This document shows, piece by piece, positions 18,604 through 28,105 of a DNA stretch of 64,000 nt. A model generated the notes under the pieces. That model had not been told where the DNA came from, made no database searches, and saw only the letters and a list, made by a program, of their open reading frames with translations. Source of the DNA: Paenibacillus sp. Marseille-Q4541 (GTDB taxonomy: Bacteria > Bacillota > Bacilli > Paenibacillales > Paenibacillaceae); assembly GCF_018310695.1 (NCBI RefSeq), contig NZ_JAGXCY010000006.1, forward strand, positions 153,862-217,861, written 5' to 3'. Numbering within the stretch: position 1 is the stretch's first letter; every line of letters begins with the position of its first letter. A program made the translations under genes and the position numbers.

Positions 18604-19263
18604 TTATTGGATTTTTTCCGGTTCCGGGTAATCTACACCCAGTGTATCAACCGTTACTTTAGTCATTACAGGTGGATTCTCAGGTCTATCTTTAGCATCC
18701 CTTGGCAAATTCGCAATTTCATCAACTACATCTAGTCCTTCGGTTACTTTTCCGAAAGCGGCATAAATATTGTCCAAATGTTCTGAATCAGCTTGTACAA
18801 TAAAGAACTGGGATCCAGCCGAATCGAGATCATTGGAACGTGCCATGGAGATAACCCCTTTTGTATGCAACAGATGGTTTTTCACACCGTTACTCGTGAA
18901 TTCCCCTTTAATACTGTAACCAGGTCCGCCTGTTCCGGTTCCGTCAGGATCCCCGCCTTGAATCATAAAATTCGGAATGACGCGGTGAAAGATCGTACCG
19001 TCATAAAATCCGCTGTTAGCCAGAGAAATAAAATTATTCACCGTATTTGGTGCGACTTCCGGATACAACTCTAGTACGATTTTTTTACCGTTGTCGAGTT
19101 CAATGGTGGCAACAGGATGAGATGCATCTTCGTTCGGAATACCAACTCCTCCGAATTCGAGTTCATCGTTTTGCGGTGCTTCATCTTTTCCGCAGCCGGC
19201 AAGGACAAGCAGAAGTGCAGAGACAATAAACAGAAGTTTGAAACCTTTGGATCTAACGAACAT
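18604..19263 (-). CDS. Lipoprotein cyclophilin-type peptidyl-prolyl isomerase
   Basis: Cis-trans proline isomerase of the cyclophilin family, exported and lipid-anchored, so acting on proteins folding outside the membrane. 219 residues. The signal peptide ends in lipobox LAGC at about residue 24. The cyclophilin domain covers about 47-210: FISLANSGFYDGTIFHRVIPNFMIQGGDP is the family signature region, followed by GVISMAR and SAGSQFFI, and AAFGKVTEGLDVVDEI. The ATG at 19263 follows AAGGAGG. It stands between terminators, so probably monocistronic. Confidence 0.93.
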   Translation of the reverse strand: MFVRSKGFKLLFIVSALLLVLAGCGKDEAPQNDELEFGGVGIPNEDASHPVATIELDNGKKIVLELYPEVAPNTVNNFISLANSGFYDGTIFHRVIPNFMIQGGDPDGTGTGGPGYSIKGEFTSNGVKNHLLHTKGVISMARSNDLDSAGSQFFIVQADSEHLDNIYAAFGKVTEGLDVVDEIANLPRDAKDRPENPPVMTKVTVDTLGVDYPEPEKIQ

Positions 19264-19473
19264 GAAAAGGTCCTCCTTGATAGTGGTCGAATAATGTTAT
19301 CATACCCCAAAACAGGATACGCAGAAAAGAACCCAATCAAATAGAAAGGGTCCTTTTCTCTATATTTCCTATTTTATGAACAAAAGGGTAACGCAAAATG
19401 TGGATATTAGATTATACTAAATGAAATATATTACAAATAAAATTTCGCGAACGAATATAATATACTTTATGAT

Positions 19474-19887
19474 CTACTTGGGTGCTCCGCCAGCACCATT
19501 AATTAGATCGGTGCCATGCATTGCATCTGGATCAGGCGATACTGGATCAACCGGACTATTTTTCTCCACTTCATCCGCATCCGGTACAGCTGCAAGATCA
19601 GGTTCCGAAGAACGAACGAGCTCTTCATCCGTAGAATTGATAAAGTCTTCTTCGGAAGCATACTCGGTGGTAGAAGTCGGGCGCAGATCCTGCATGGGCT
19701 CCTCCTGCACAGTCTCTGCTTCAATAGGATTTGTATCTTCATCAAGACTTACTGTCTGTTCAGTATACGTATTCACATAATCAAGATCATCTGCCGGGAT
19801 CGTCTCGGTACTGTCTGTTTCCTGATTTAACGTTTTGTATCGATCATAAGCAAAGTCCGCTTCGGTGGTTCGTGGTCTGTTATCCAT
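19474..19887 (-). CDS. Acidic, probably disordered protein
   Basis: 137 residues, rich in Asp, Glu, Thr and Ser, with no hydrophobic core, cysteines or recognised motif. The ATG at 19887 follows GAAAAGGAGAG. It starts 41 bases after the small membrane-protein gene on the same strand, so the two likely form an operon. Not recognised; the composition suggests an unstructured cytoplasmic protein. Confidence 0.7.
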   Translation of the reverse strand: MDNRPRTTEADFAYDRYKTLNQETDSTETIPADDLDYVNTYTEQTVSLDEDTNPIEAETVQEEPMQDLRPTSTTEYASEEDFINSTDEELVRSSEPDLAAVPDADEVEKNSPVDPVSPDPDAMHGTDLINGAGGAPK

Positions 19888-19928
19888 AAGGAAACTCTCC
19901 TTTTCAGTTGATAGTATATGATGTCCTT

Positions 19929-20090
19929 CTAGAACATAGGGAATACAAATTTTACGAGGAAATACAATAATCCAAAGAAAATAATGATATAAGCCGCATA
20001 TTTAATAAATGTAGATGCAACCAAACTGGAATCTGATTTTTTCTGAACGTCTCTACGTTCAATTTCCACATTTCTATGTGAATCATTCAT
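19929..20090 (-). CDS. 53-residue single-pass membrane protein
   Basis: ATG at 20090 follows AAGGAGG with good spacing. The product starts MNDSHRNVEIERRDVQKKSD, a charged cytoplasmic part, followed by one long hydrophobic helix (residues 30-52) at the C-terminus. Tail-anchored appearance; not recognised. It is the first gene of a likely two-gene unit with the acidic protein downstream. Confidence 0.7.
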   Translation of the reverse strand: MNDSHRNVEIERRDVQKKSDSSLVASTFIKYAAYIIIFFGLLYFLVKFVFPMF

Positions 20091-20237
20091 TTTCGTATCC
20101 TCCTTATGTTCTCTTATTTGATTTTTTTTACAGTTCTTTCTTGCCCATTCTTAAACATCTTATAGGATGATTGAATCATCTGAAGAAGATGGGTAACAAA
20201 TAGAGAGACCTATTATGATAAAAGGGAGAAAGCGAAT

Positions 20238-20573
20238 ATGCAGTGGTTTACGTTTGGTAACATGGTAGAAAGGATTCGCATTGGACAAAAAGCATCTACA
20301 CCTGGATTTTTACGAACGGTCATTCGAACTCCAGAAGGTTTATTCTGGAACGGTGGGACATGGAATGGCAAAATCGTGGAGATTCGGGATTATTTATTTT
20401 CAGATATATGGACGATTTATGAAGACGAAGAAAGTCTCATGTGGGAAAAGGGCAGAGAACCTTTGGAACATCGGATTGTAGAAATGATTACAAACCAGTT
20501 TGAGGAAGAACGGGTACGCAGACATGAAGAGAGAACAGAGCAGAGGGTTCAGAAGAACAAAGATGTATTCTAA
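20238..20573 (+). CDS. Unknown 111-residue protein
   Basis: Not recognised. A compact N-terminal part with aromatic residues (GLFWNGGTWNGKIVEIRDY, about 33-52) is followed by an acidic then charged helical C-terminus (FEEERVRRHEERTEQR). No signal peptide or membrane segment. ATG at 20238 follows GGGAGAAAG. The next gene in the same direction, a histidine kinase, starts 55 bases after its stop, so they may be cotranscribed. Confidence 0.65.
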   Translation: MQWFTFGNMVERIRIGQKASTPGFLRTVIRTPEGLFWNGGTWNGKIVEIRDYLFSDIWTIYEDEESLMWEKGREPLEHRIVEMITNQFEEERVRRHEERTEQRVQKNKDVF

Positions 20574-20627
20574 TGACCTTGTAGAGATGTGGAAGCATCA
20601 TATTAATGAATTATTGAGGTGCGAATA

Positions 20628-22523
20628 ATGAAGATTGTTCCCAGAGTATCTGCTGTGTTCATCTTGAGTTTACTAGGGATACTCTTGTTTGGGCCTTCCC
20701 CTGTTAGCCATGCAGCAGAGGAAGACCATTTACGTAAATTGACGTCATGGGACATGATTTGGCTCACAGATACTACAGAAATCTCAATCGATAAGCTGAT
20801 TTGGGGAAAGTACAAATGGAAAACCATACATTCAGATGCTCCTCTTGTTCAACAACTGCGTGCCGCGGCAAACACAGCCTGGATCAGGGTAACCCTGCCA
20901 GAGGAGCTAGATGGCAGCACGGGAATATTTTTTGAGCATATATACGGTCAGCAGATTAAAGTTTATAAAGAAGGTCAAATTTTATTCGAACAGGATCTGG
21001 ATGATCAATTTGATAAAAATCCCGTATTATTGCCCATAAGTGTAGAGGATGCGGGGACAAATATTTATATATGGACCCATAGTGAGAAAGAAAAAGTGGG
21101 GATGGACCAATCCATCTGGATTGGTCCTATTGCCAATTTGAATAAAAAGTTTGTGGTAGATGGATTGGCTGATCTTATGATCGGCGGTTTACTTCTCTTA
21201 TCGTCTTTTGTGATCGCCACTTACTCGTTGTTTATGTTCAGATTGAGGTATAAATTATGGGTTGGAATATCAGCCCTTGTTGGATGTTTAGGAATTACGA
21301 TTTCGATGTATTCCAGCACGATCTATACCTTTTATCCTGATTTGAGTCAGGTTTGTTATTATTTGTTTCTAATCAGTTTTGCTGTGGAGTTGCCTCTCAT
21401 CGCCTACTGTTTCGAGCAAATATTCACTTCCGATTCTAACCGGATCATTCGTAAAATGAGAAATTTTCTTATTGTGTATGTCGTCATCTGTATACTGTGC
21501 AAGGCAGTAAGTCTGCTGTATCCGGATGAGGTCTACTCCTTTTCTCAATTTGTAACGGGTCCCGTATTCGGTGTGATCTTTATCGTAGAACTCTTGATTT
21601 TATTATATGTTACGGTGCGTGAAGCAATAAAAGGTGAGCGGGGCGCTGCGCTCCTATCCATCGGATTTGGTCTGTTTGTACTGACAGCATCTACCGAATG
21701 GATATTATATTATATCGTACCTTGGTATAACTTCACGATGACGAAATGGGCTGTTCTTGTCTTTGTAGGTGCGATCATTACGGTAAAAGGCCACAGATTG
21801 CTTGGAAAGCATGAGCAAGTCGTGCTTTATACGAAAGAACTTGAAGTATTCAGTAACGAACTGCAACGATCTGAAAAAATTAAAATTATTAGTGAACTCG
21901 CCGCTTCCGTAGCCCATGAAGTGCGAAACCCTCTTCAGGTGACACGAGGATTTTTACAGTTGATGAGCAAGCAAGAAGATGTCAAAAACAGAAAATACGT
22001 AGGTATTGCACTCGAAGAGCTCGACAGAGCATCGGATATTATTAATGATTTTCTAACGTTTGCTAAGCCGGAATTTGATCATATTACGCTCGTTAATCTA
22101 GCAGAAGAATTTAATCATATTGAAGGTGTGCTCATTCCGATGGCAAATCTGGAGGGTGGTGTGATTTCCATCGATGTTCCGAGTAATTTGTGGATTCGTG
22201 GAAACTCGTCCAAGTTCAAGCAAGCATTTATCAATATTATGAAAAATAGCATTGAAGCACTTCAGGGTAACGGGGAAGTCAAAGTTAAGGCCTACACGAG
22301 AGGGACAGAAATTGTAATTCACGTTCAGGATAACGGAATTGGCATGAGCGGGGAGGAGCTTGCCAGACTGGGAGAACCCTATTTTTCTAATAAGACAAAG
22401 GGGACGGGTCTTGGTATGATGGTGACGTTCCGCATTATTGAAGCTATGGAAGGCAGTATCGAGTACAGTAGTGAAAAAGGAGCGGGAACGGAAGCGGTTA
22501 TTCGTTTTCCTTCAGGTACCTAA
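20628..22523 (+). CDS. Membrane sensor histidine kinase (orphan)
   Basis: 631 residues. A signal peptide (about 1-30) precedes an extracytoplasmic region (about 31-180), then seven hydrophobic segments between about 183 and 395, a 7TMR-DISM-like layout. A HisKA domain follows with His430 in ELAASVAHEVRNPLQVTRGF, then a HATPase domain with N-box FINIMKNSIEAL and G-boxes DNGIGMS and KGTGLGMMV. No response regulator is adjacent. This H-box and the lack of a partner resemble sporulation phosphorelay kinases, but that role is inference. ATG 20628 is chosen over GTG 20619 because the GAGGTG ribosome site overlaps the latter. Confidence 0.9.
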   Translation: MKIVPRVSAVFILSLLGILLFGPSPVSHAAEEDHLRKLTSWDMIWLTDTTEISIDKLIWGKYKWKTIHSDAPLVQQLRAAANTAWIRVTLPEELDGSTGIFFEHIYGQQIKVYKEGQILFEQDLDDQFDKNPVLLPISVEDAGTNIYIWTHSEKEKVGMDQSIWIGPIANLNKKFVVDGLADLMIGGLLLLSSFVIATYSLFMFRLRYKLWVGISALVGCLGITISMYSSTIYTFYPDLSQVCYYLFLISFAVELPLIAYCFEQIFTSDSNRIIRKMRNFLIVYVVICILCKAVSLLYPDEVYSFSQFVTGPVFGVIFIVELLILLYVTVREAIKGERGAALLSIGFGLFVLTASTEWILYYIVPWYNFTMTKWAVLVFVGAIITVKGHRLLGKHEQVVLYTKELEVFSNELQRSEKIKIISELAASVAHEVRNPLQVTRGFLQLMSKQEDVKNRKYVGIALEELDRASDIINDFLTFAKPEFDHITLVNLAEEFNHIEGVLIPMANLEGGVISIDVPSNLWIRGNSSKFKQAFINIMKNSIEALQGNGEVKVKAYTRGTEIVIHVQDNGIGMSGEELARLGEPYFSNKTKGTGLGMMVTFRIIEAMEGSIEYSSEKGAGTEAVIRFPSGT

Positions 22524-22630
22524 GTAACATAATCCGTCTTATTTTTCTTCGTATGGATAAAAAAGGGGTAAGTTCGTCCACAATAAAAGGTGTAGGTCAT
22601 TATGAACACAAGAAAAGGTGGATAAGACAG

Positions 22631-23320
22631 ATGAACAAATACCTCGTTAGAATCGCATCCGCAGCATTGCTGGGTTCCTTGATGATGGGTCAGGCTAGTT
22701 ATGTTATGGCACAACCTGCGGCTGTTATTACAGAAGCAGAGACGGAAGAAGCGGGCTGTGGGCATACAGGTCACTACTTGTATTTTATGGAAGAGACCGC
22801 ACAAATTCTGAAGATAGATACCAAAACGCTAGCTGGAGAGATGGAACAAGGTAAAACGATTGCTGACATTGCGAAGACAAAAGGAATGACAAGCAAGCAG
22901 CTTGAAGAAAAGTTAAAGCCTGCGGTGGAACAACGTGTCGACGAAGCGGTGAAAGCGGGCTGCTTAACAAAAGAGCAGGCGGCTTCCATGAAGACTTCAA
23001 TTGGGGAAAGACTAGATAAAGTTATTAATACACCGATGAGTGAGCTTAGACAGAAACATTCGCATCATGGTAAAGGGCAAAGCAAACTCAATCGGGAATC
23101 CATAGCCAAATTTTTGGGGATAACAACGAATCAACTTAATCAGGAGTTACAACAAGGGAAGTCGCTCGCTGAAATTGCGAAAGCCAAAGGAATCAGTGAG
23201 AAGCAGTTGATTGATCACCTTAAAGAACAGCTGACACCGGATCTCAACAAATTCATTCATCGCAAAATAAGAATGAACCAAGGTCCAGGTAAGGAAGCTT
23301 TGAAAAACGAAATAAACTAA
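22631..23320 (+). CDS. Secreted protein with two helical repeats
   Basis: 229 residues from ATG 22631, which follows AGGTGG; the frame runs back to 22553 but without a signal peptide start. The signal peptide covers about 1-28, with cleavage after VMA. Two similar units follow, around LAGEMEQGKTIADIAKTKGM and LNQELQQGKSLAEIAKAKGI, each ending in a KQL motif and a charged helix. Similar repeats occur in secreted proteins of Paenibacillus and Clostridium of unknown function. Two cysteines (in EEAGCGH and KAGCL) could pair. Confidence 0.75.
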   Translation: MNKYLVRIASAALLGSLMMGQASYVMAQPAAVITEAETEEAGCGHTGHYLYFMEETAQILKIDTKTLAGEMEQGKTIADIAKTKGMTSKQLEEKLKPAVEQRVDEAVKAGCLTKEQAASMKTSIGERLDKVINTPMSELRQKHSHHGKGQSKLNRESIAKFLGITTNQLNQELQQGKSLAEIAKAKGISEKQLIDHLKEQLTPDLNKFIHRKIRMNQGPGKEALKNEIN

Positions 23321-23357
23321 AACAAACATCTTTAACAGTGGTAATGATGCTGGCTAG

Positions 23358-23413
23358 AACGGCCTGCTCTGTATTTCCCTATGCGGGAAGCAGAACAGGT
23401 CGTTTCTTTTTTT
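23358..23413 (+). terminator. Terminator after the repeat-containing secreted protein
   Basis: AACGGCCTGCTCTG pairs with CAGAACAGGTCGTT with bulges, and an inner TTCCC/GGGAA stem; TTCTTTTTTTT follows. Confidence 0.8.
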
Positions 23414-23490
23414 GGAGAAAACATCCAAAAGACAAGACTTTTCATAAGTGGACGTTCTACACTAAAATGAGAAGAAGGAGGTGATGCTGC

Positions 23491-24432
23491 ATGTTTTACC
23501 GCAGAGTGGGAAGCAGTGGACTGAAGGTCAGTGAAATCAGTCTCGGAAGCTGGCTTACATATGGAGGATACGTGGAACGGGAAAATGCAATCCTCGCCAT
23601 TGAGCAAGCATATGATTTGGGAGTCAATTTTTTTGATACGGCCAATGTCTATGAACAAGGCGCGGCTGAGGAATTGGTAGGACAGACTCTTGCTCCTTAT
23701 CCAAGACATTCGTATGTTCTTGCCACGAAGATGTATTTTCCAATGGGAGAAGGCCCGAATGATCAGGGTTTGTCCCGCAAACATATTATGGATCAGGCAC
23801 ATGCCAGCATGAAACGTCTCGGTCTGGACTACATAGATATTCTTTATTGTCATCGCTATGACGAGGACACTCCTTTGGAGGAGACGCTGCGCGCGCTGGA
23901 TGATCTGGTTACGCAAGGAAAAGTGCTGTACATCGGTGTTAGTGAATGGACGGCTGCTCAAATGGCGGAATCACATGAGATCGCAAGCAGATACCTATTG
24001 GATCGGATTGTTGTCAATCAGCCGATGTATAACATGTTTGAGCGCTCCATTGAAAAAGAAATCATTCCTTTTGGAGAACAAAAAGGAATTGGACAAGTTG
24101 TGTTCTCTCCACTTGCGCAAGGATTGCTTACCGGGAAGTACAATTCAGCTTCTAATCTGCCTGAGAACAGCCGAGCGGCGAAACTAGATTTTGTTCGTGA
24201 TGGCATTACAGATGACAAAATTGCTAAGGTGAAGCAGCTCGGCAAACTTGCTGAACAGTTGGAATTGTCCATGTCACAGCTAGCCATAGCTTGGATTCTG
24301 AGACAAAAGAATGTGGCAAGTGCGCTCGTTGGAGCGAGTCGTCCGGAACAAGTAGTGGAGAACGTAAGAGCTTCAGGCATTCAGTTGTCAGCAGATGTTC
24401 TGGAACAGATAGAACGTATCCTGGATAACTAG
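23491..24432 (+). CDS. Aldo/keto reductase
   Basis: NAD(P)H-dependent aldo/keto reductase, resembling the potassium-channel beta-subunit-like branch. 313 residues, full length. The catalytic tetrad is visible: Asp and Tyr in FFDTANVYEQG (about 48-58), Lys in ATKMY (about 80) and His in ILYCHRYDE (about 122). The C-terminal cofactor region is SALVGASRPEQV. ATG 23491 follows AGAAGGAGGTG. Flanked by terminators on both sides, so monocistronic. Substrate unknown. Confidence 0.92.
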   Translation: MFYRRVGSSGLKVSEISLGSWLTYGGYVERENAILAIEQAYDLGVNFFDTANVYEQGAAEELVGQTLAPYPRHSYVLATKMYFPMGEGPNDQGLSRKHIMDQAHASMKRLGLDYIDILYCHRYDEDTPLEETLRALDDLVTQGKVLYIGVSEWTAAQMAESHEIASRYLLDRIVVNQPMYNMFERSIEKEIIPFGEQKGIGQVVFSPLAQGLLTGKYNSASNLPENSRAAKLDFVRDGITDDKIAKVKQLGKLAEQLELSMSQLAIAWILRQKNVASALVGASRPEQVVENVRASGIQLSADVLEQIERILDN

Positions 24433-24452
24433 ATGATCGGTATACTAAAATG

Positions 24453-24500
24453 GCCCCTCTAAAGTTATGAGCATGTTCATAACTTTAGAGGGGCTTTTCT
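24453..24500. terminator. Terminator between convergent aldo/keto reductase and acyltransferase genes
   Basis: A perfect 18-bp stem starting GCCCCTCTAAAGTTATGA with a 6-base loop, followed by TTTTCTTTG. Confidence 0.92.
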
Positions 24501-24518
24501 TTGACTCAGCTGTTCAGC

Positions 24519-25793
24519 TTATTCTGTTAAAGATTTAGAATTAGCGGGAATGTTGTTTCGTTGTTTTACCCTGTCAGCATGGCTACTGTCTGCTCGTTTC
24601 CTTGCAAGTCCCACCGTATATCGAGAGCCTGGCAAACGAGAGAGTCCAAAGCTAACGAGAAGGGAAAGCACAGCAGTGAGTACAAATGTTAGCAGAGTGA
24701 ATCCAAGATGATAGCCTGAAAGTTGAAGTGGTCTTGTAAAAAAAGCAATCCCATAGATGATAAGTGCATGTACCAAATACCCGCCAAAGGAGTAGCGACC
24801 AATCCAAGTAAATAGTTGGTGGAATTTGCTTTTCACTGAAATCATCCGGAAAACACCGTAAAGTAGAAACATTTGCGACAAGATAAGCAGAAAGGTAGTT
24901 GGTTTTAAATAAGTCGAGATATTTAAATTCATAGTCTCTCCTGATCCCCGCAATACATCATAAGCAAGATAGATAAAAAGTAAGACTGATAATATGGCAT
25001 TCCAAGGTAAAAATTTCACCATCACCATACGGAAGCGATCAAGCATAAACGCACAGACGGCTCCCAAAATGAAATAGAAGATGTACATAACGAAAGAATA
25101 CGATCTGTATCCAAGGATTGTCTGCCATACAGCATTTTCAGCTCCCCATTGTCCCATACGATAATAGGAGAGATATAGAAGATAGGTATAGGCAGCTCCA
25201 CTGACTAGTAGAATGGTCAAAATCACAGCATTCTGACGTTTATGTTCCATCCCCTGAAGTCGGCTTTTTATCTTGAGTACGAGGGTTCGGAATAAGGGAA
25301 ACAGCAGATAGAACTGAAATACCATAATGACAAACCACAAATGATACCCAGCCTGTGGTGTGAACCACTCTCGTGCAAGACCTTTCCACGTTTCTATATC
25401 CATCCAGTTCGTAACCATCGTCAAACGAATAGACAACCAGTACACAATAGTCCACAGCAAGAATGGAACATAAATATCGCCAAATCGTTTACGGATAAAA
25501 GAAGGATAATGTAGTTTTTGCTCGTTATTATAAAACAGGAGCACTGCCGATAGAAAAACGAAGGTCGGTGTTCCGAATCTTGTTAAATGATAAATAAACA
25601 TAAGCATGATGGAATCCGCAGGGACAATATCGGCTCGGTAAATATATTCTGCAAGACTGTGCTGCATCACGATTGCTAGAAAAGCAAGACCTCTAAACGG
25701 TGTCAGTTCCTCAATTCTTGGTTTCTTCAGGATATAACTCCTCCCATCTGGGCAATACGAGCGGCCCATTTCTTTATTGTAACGAAGTAACAT
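24519..25793 (-). CDS. Membrane acyltransferase (acyltransferase-3 family)
   Basis: Integral membrane acyltransferase of the family that acetylates cell-envelope polysaccharides or wall polymers. 424 residues, about ten transmembrane helices. The opening IEELTPFRGLAFLAIVMQHS carries the family's conserved R and H residues, followed by RKRFGDIYVPFLLWTIVYW and a C-terminal ...YSFGGYLVHALIIYGI. The start is uncertain: ATG 25793 has no ribosome site, ATG 25769 none, while a strong GGGAGGAG lies seven bases before a CTG at 25730. Isolated gene; acceptor unknown. Confidence 0.88.
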   Translation of the reverse strand: MLLRYNKEMGRSYCPDGRSYILKKPRIEELTPFRGLAFLAIVMQHSLAEYIYRADIVPADSIMLMFIYHLTRFGTPTFVFLSAVLLFYNNEQKLHYPSFIRKRFGDIYVPFLLWTIVYWLSIRLTMVTNWMDIETWKGLAREWFTPQAGYHLWFVIMVFQFYLLFPLFRTLVLKIKSRLQGMEHKRQNAVILTILLVSGAAYTYLLYLSYYRMGQWGAENAVWQTILGYRSYSFVMYIFYFILGAVCAFMLDRFRMVMVKFLPWNAILSVLLFIYLAYDVLRGSGETMNLNISTYLKPTTFLLILSQMFLLYGVFRMISVKSKFHQLFTWIGRYSFGGYLVHALIIYGIAFFTRPLQLSGYHLGFTLLTFVLTAVLSLLVSFGLSRLPGSRYTVGLARKRADSSHADRVKQRNNIPANSKSLTE

Positions 25794-26334
25794 TAAATTA
25801 AAATGAACGAAAACTGGTAAAAAAGGGCGATTCTCAAACCATCTGTAAACAAAAGAAGGATGAGGAAGTGGGAAGAGGGCTAGTGGGGTATTAAAGGAAG
25901 CGGAGAGATTTTATATTGAAATAAAACAATTAAAAGTAATTAATAGTTACAAAAAGGTTAAAATCAACAATAATTTTATCGAAAATCATGAAAATCGTGC
26001 TCTAAAGGACCTAGTAATTATTTCCTATCAAAAGTGGACCAGGAAGTATAGTAGGTATAAATACCTACTATTAAAACAAGATTAAATTACTTGGAAGTCT
26101 TTGATACACATAGATTTAAGGTCTGTTTCCTAAAATTTAGAATAGTAAAAAACTAGATGATTTATATATTTTGATACATACAAATTGTAGGTATATAGAA
26201 CTATATATACGAAAGTTGAAATGATACTAAAGTCCGATGATCATGAGGTGTTCCTCACCTAAAATGGGACGAGTTGATGGTCACTGAAGCCATTAAAAAT
26301 AACAAAAACATATGACTTCTAGGAGGATTACGAC
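25794..26334. other. AT-rich intergenic region with a 10-bp-arm palindrome
   Basis: 541 bases without a gene. It contains a perfect inverted repeat at 26049-26070 (arms TAGTAGGTAT and ATACCTACTA, 2-base spacer) and a partial copy, TTGTAGGTATATAG, near 26186-26199. The remaining part is AT-rich promoter-like sequence for the NlpC/P60 gene. The sequence just before that gene was checked for a c-di-AMP (ydaO) riboswitch; none was recognised. Confidence 0.6.
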
Positions 26335-27111
26335 ATGAAGGTTACAAAAAAGATACTTACTGCATCGATTACGGCAACGTTGTTACTTGGAGCAGTTAAT
26401 ATGCCGGTTTTTGTAAATCAGGCTTATGCAGCAACAACAACGACAGCAGAGGTTATTTACGGTGTTAACTTGAGAAAGGGACCGAGTACGTCTTATTCCG
26501 TAATTCGGATGCTTCAAAAGGGAGAAACCGTCACAGTTCTGAGCAAATATGGCACCTCTCATTTGAAAGTAAAAGACTCCAAAGGGAACACGGGTTATAT
26601 TTCTTCATCATCTAAATATACAAAAACGAGTAGCGGATCAACGGGAAGTGGAAGCAGCAACTCTTCCAGCAGTGCAACTGTTGAGAAGGTCATTTCTGCT
26701 GGATCAAAATACATGGGTACTCCATACAAATTTGGTGCGGATCGCAGCAGTACCAAATATTTTGACTGCTCCTCTTTTGTAAGACGTGCTTTTATTGATG
26801 GTGCTAACGTGACACTGCCAGCGGATTCACGTCAACAAGCTACTTATGTAAAAAATAAAGGCAACGCAAAAAGCAGCATCTCCAGCCTGAAACGTGGAGA
26901 CCTGATGTTCTTTATGTCCTATAAAGGGTCCAGTGCGTCTTCTTACTCAGGTGTGAATAAAAGTACAGCTACCGTTACCCATGTAGGTATTTATCTAGGA
27001 AACAACAAAATACTGCATACGTACTCCACTGACTCCGGCGGTGTCCGCACAGACACCATTACCGGGAAGCACTGGGAATATCGTTTCCTCTTTGGCGGAA
27101 GCGCACTATAA
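26335..27111 (+). CDS. Secreted SH3b-NlpC/P60 cell-wall endopeptidase
   Basis: Peptidoglycan hydrolase cutting the stem peptide (gamma-D-glutamyl-diamino acid bond in characterised relatives). 258 residues: signal peptide to about 32 (AYA), bacterial SH3 domain about 36-96 (VIYGVNLRKGPSTSYSVIRM), a Ser/Gly/Thr linker about 97-113, and an NlpC/P60 domain about 115-258. Catalytic Cys145 (FDCSSF), His216 (THVGIYLG) and a third residue His228 (ILHTYS) are present. ATG follows AGGAGG. The C-terminus is complete; a terminator follows. Confidence 0.93.
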   Translation: MKVTKKILTASITATLLLGAVNMPVFVNQAYAATTTTAEVIYGVNLRKGPSTSYSVIRMLQKGETVTVLSKYGTSHLKVKDSKGNTGYISSSSKYTKTSSGSTGSGSSNSSSSATVEKVISAGSKYMGTPYKFGADRSSTKYFDCSSFVRRAFIDGANVTLPADSRQQATYVKNKGNAKSSISSLKRGDLMFFMSYKGSSASSYSGVNKSTATVTHVGIYLGNNKILHTYSTDSGGVRTDTITGKHWEYRFLFGGSAL

Positions 27112-27124
27112 AAATATATACACC

Positions 27125-27162
27125 AAAAGGCAGTTCTTCAAACAAGAAGAACTGCCTTTTTT
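27125..27162. terminator. Terminator after the NlpC/P60 gene
   Basis: AAAAGGCAGTTCTT pairs with AAGAACTGCCTTTT followed by more T; shared with the convergent ArsR-type gene. Confidence 0.9.
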
Positions 27163-27174
27163 ATGTCCGTTTTA

Positions 27175-28080
27175 TTATTCATGATAAAGACGTAAAATGA
27201 TGTTTTGATTGTAGTTACCGAAACCTTCCCCATATAAAGTAAGCCCTCCAATATGTGAAGCATCTTCAGAGGTAGCGAGCCGGAAGGTCCACTGATTACG
27301 ATCCACAGGAATATCCCGAGTAGTTACATCCGACATTCGCTGTCCATCAATGAATGTTCCTTCGGAAGTCACCCGTATTACTTTTAACAGACCATACTGA
27401 TTTACTTCATCCAGCCACCATTCCGGTGTGAATACACCTCGTCCGTGTCCAGAGTCACCGGGACTTGTCCACATTCCGAGTTTCACTCCGTTGAGAGTAA
27501 AACTGATATCTGAGGGCCAATTTGGATTCACGCCGGGAGCTTCTGATCCAATTTCGAACGAAAGTTCAATTTCTGTAAGGGAATGACCTTGTAAAACATA
27601 ATTCGGAATTTTGTATTCCACATATCCTTTACCAAACCAGAGAATATGGGCGTTTACTCGTTCTGGGTCAAGAAAGTAACGGGGATCGTCGTATTGACCA
27701 ATAACTTTCTCTGTAGTAGATAATCCACAAGTAGGGTGAACTTCAAATTCTGTGTAATGTCCAATCGGTATGGATACTTCTTGATACTTGCGAGGAAGTT
27801 GTGTTTTTTGCGGCATGACAATCTCGATCCAGTCTACAGAAAGAGAATTGATTTTGTGGGTACCGCCATTTTTACGAATCATTTTGGATTCGGTAATACC
27901 TACTTCCTCAAGTTTACGTACATGCATCGTTACAATGGCGCTGCTTAGCTCAAGACTTGCTGCAAGTTCCTTAATATTCATCGGTTGTTCAGCAAGCAGT
28001 TTAATAATCGATAGACGTACATTACTAGCAAGTGCTTCATAGAGGGGGAGCCACTTTTCGTCTGTATTTGCTCGTATCAT
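27175..28080 (-). CDS. ArsR-type winged-helix regulator with a C-terminal sugar-sensor-like domain
   Basis: 301 residues from ATG 28080, which follows CAGGAGAG; the frame extends to 28104 with a poor site. Residues about 12-80 form an ArsR-type winged helix (LASNVRLSIIKLLAEQPMNIKELAASL, then SSAIVTMHVRKLEEVGI). The remaining about 200 residues are beta-rich with many aromatic residues (NPNWPSDISFTLNGVKLGMW), unlike classic metal-sensing ArsR proteins, and no metal cysteine pair is present. It is divergent from the GH51 arabinofuranosidase gene, so it probably senses an arabinose-containing sugar and controls that gene. Role is inference. Confidence 0.85.
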   Translation of the reverse strand: MIRANTDEKWLPLYEALASNVRLSIIKLLAEQPMNIKELAASLELSSAIVTMHVRKLEEVGITESKMIRKNGGTHKINSLSVDWIEIVMPQKTQLPRKYQEVSIPIGHYTEFEVHPTCGLSTTEKVIGQYDDPRYFLDPERVNAHILWFGKGYVEYKIPNYVLQGHSLTEIELSFEIGSEAPGVNPNWPSDISFTLNGVKLGMWTSPGDSGHGRGVFTPEWWLDEVNQYGLLKVIRVTSEGTFIDGQRMSDVTTRDIPVDRNQWTFRLATSEDASHIGGLTLYGEGFGNYNQNIILRLYHE

Positions 28081-28105
28081 TGTTGTTCTCTCCTGAACGT
28101 TCATA

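Noticed and set aside
26200..26334. Possible c-di-AMP riboswitch before the NlpC/P60 gene
   Set aside because: Cell-wall hydrolase genes often carry one, but the conserved ydaO core sequences were not found here.
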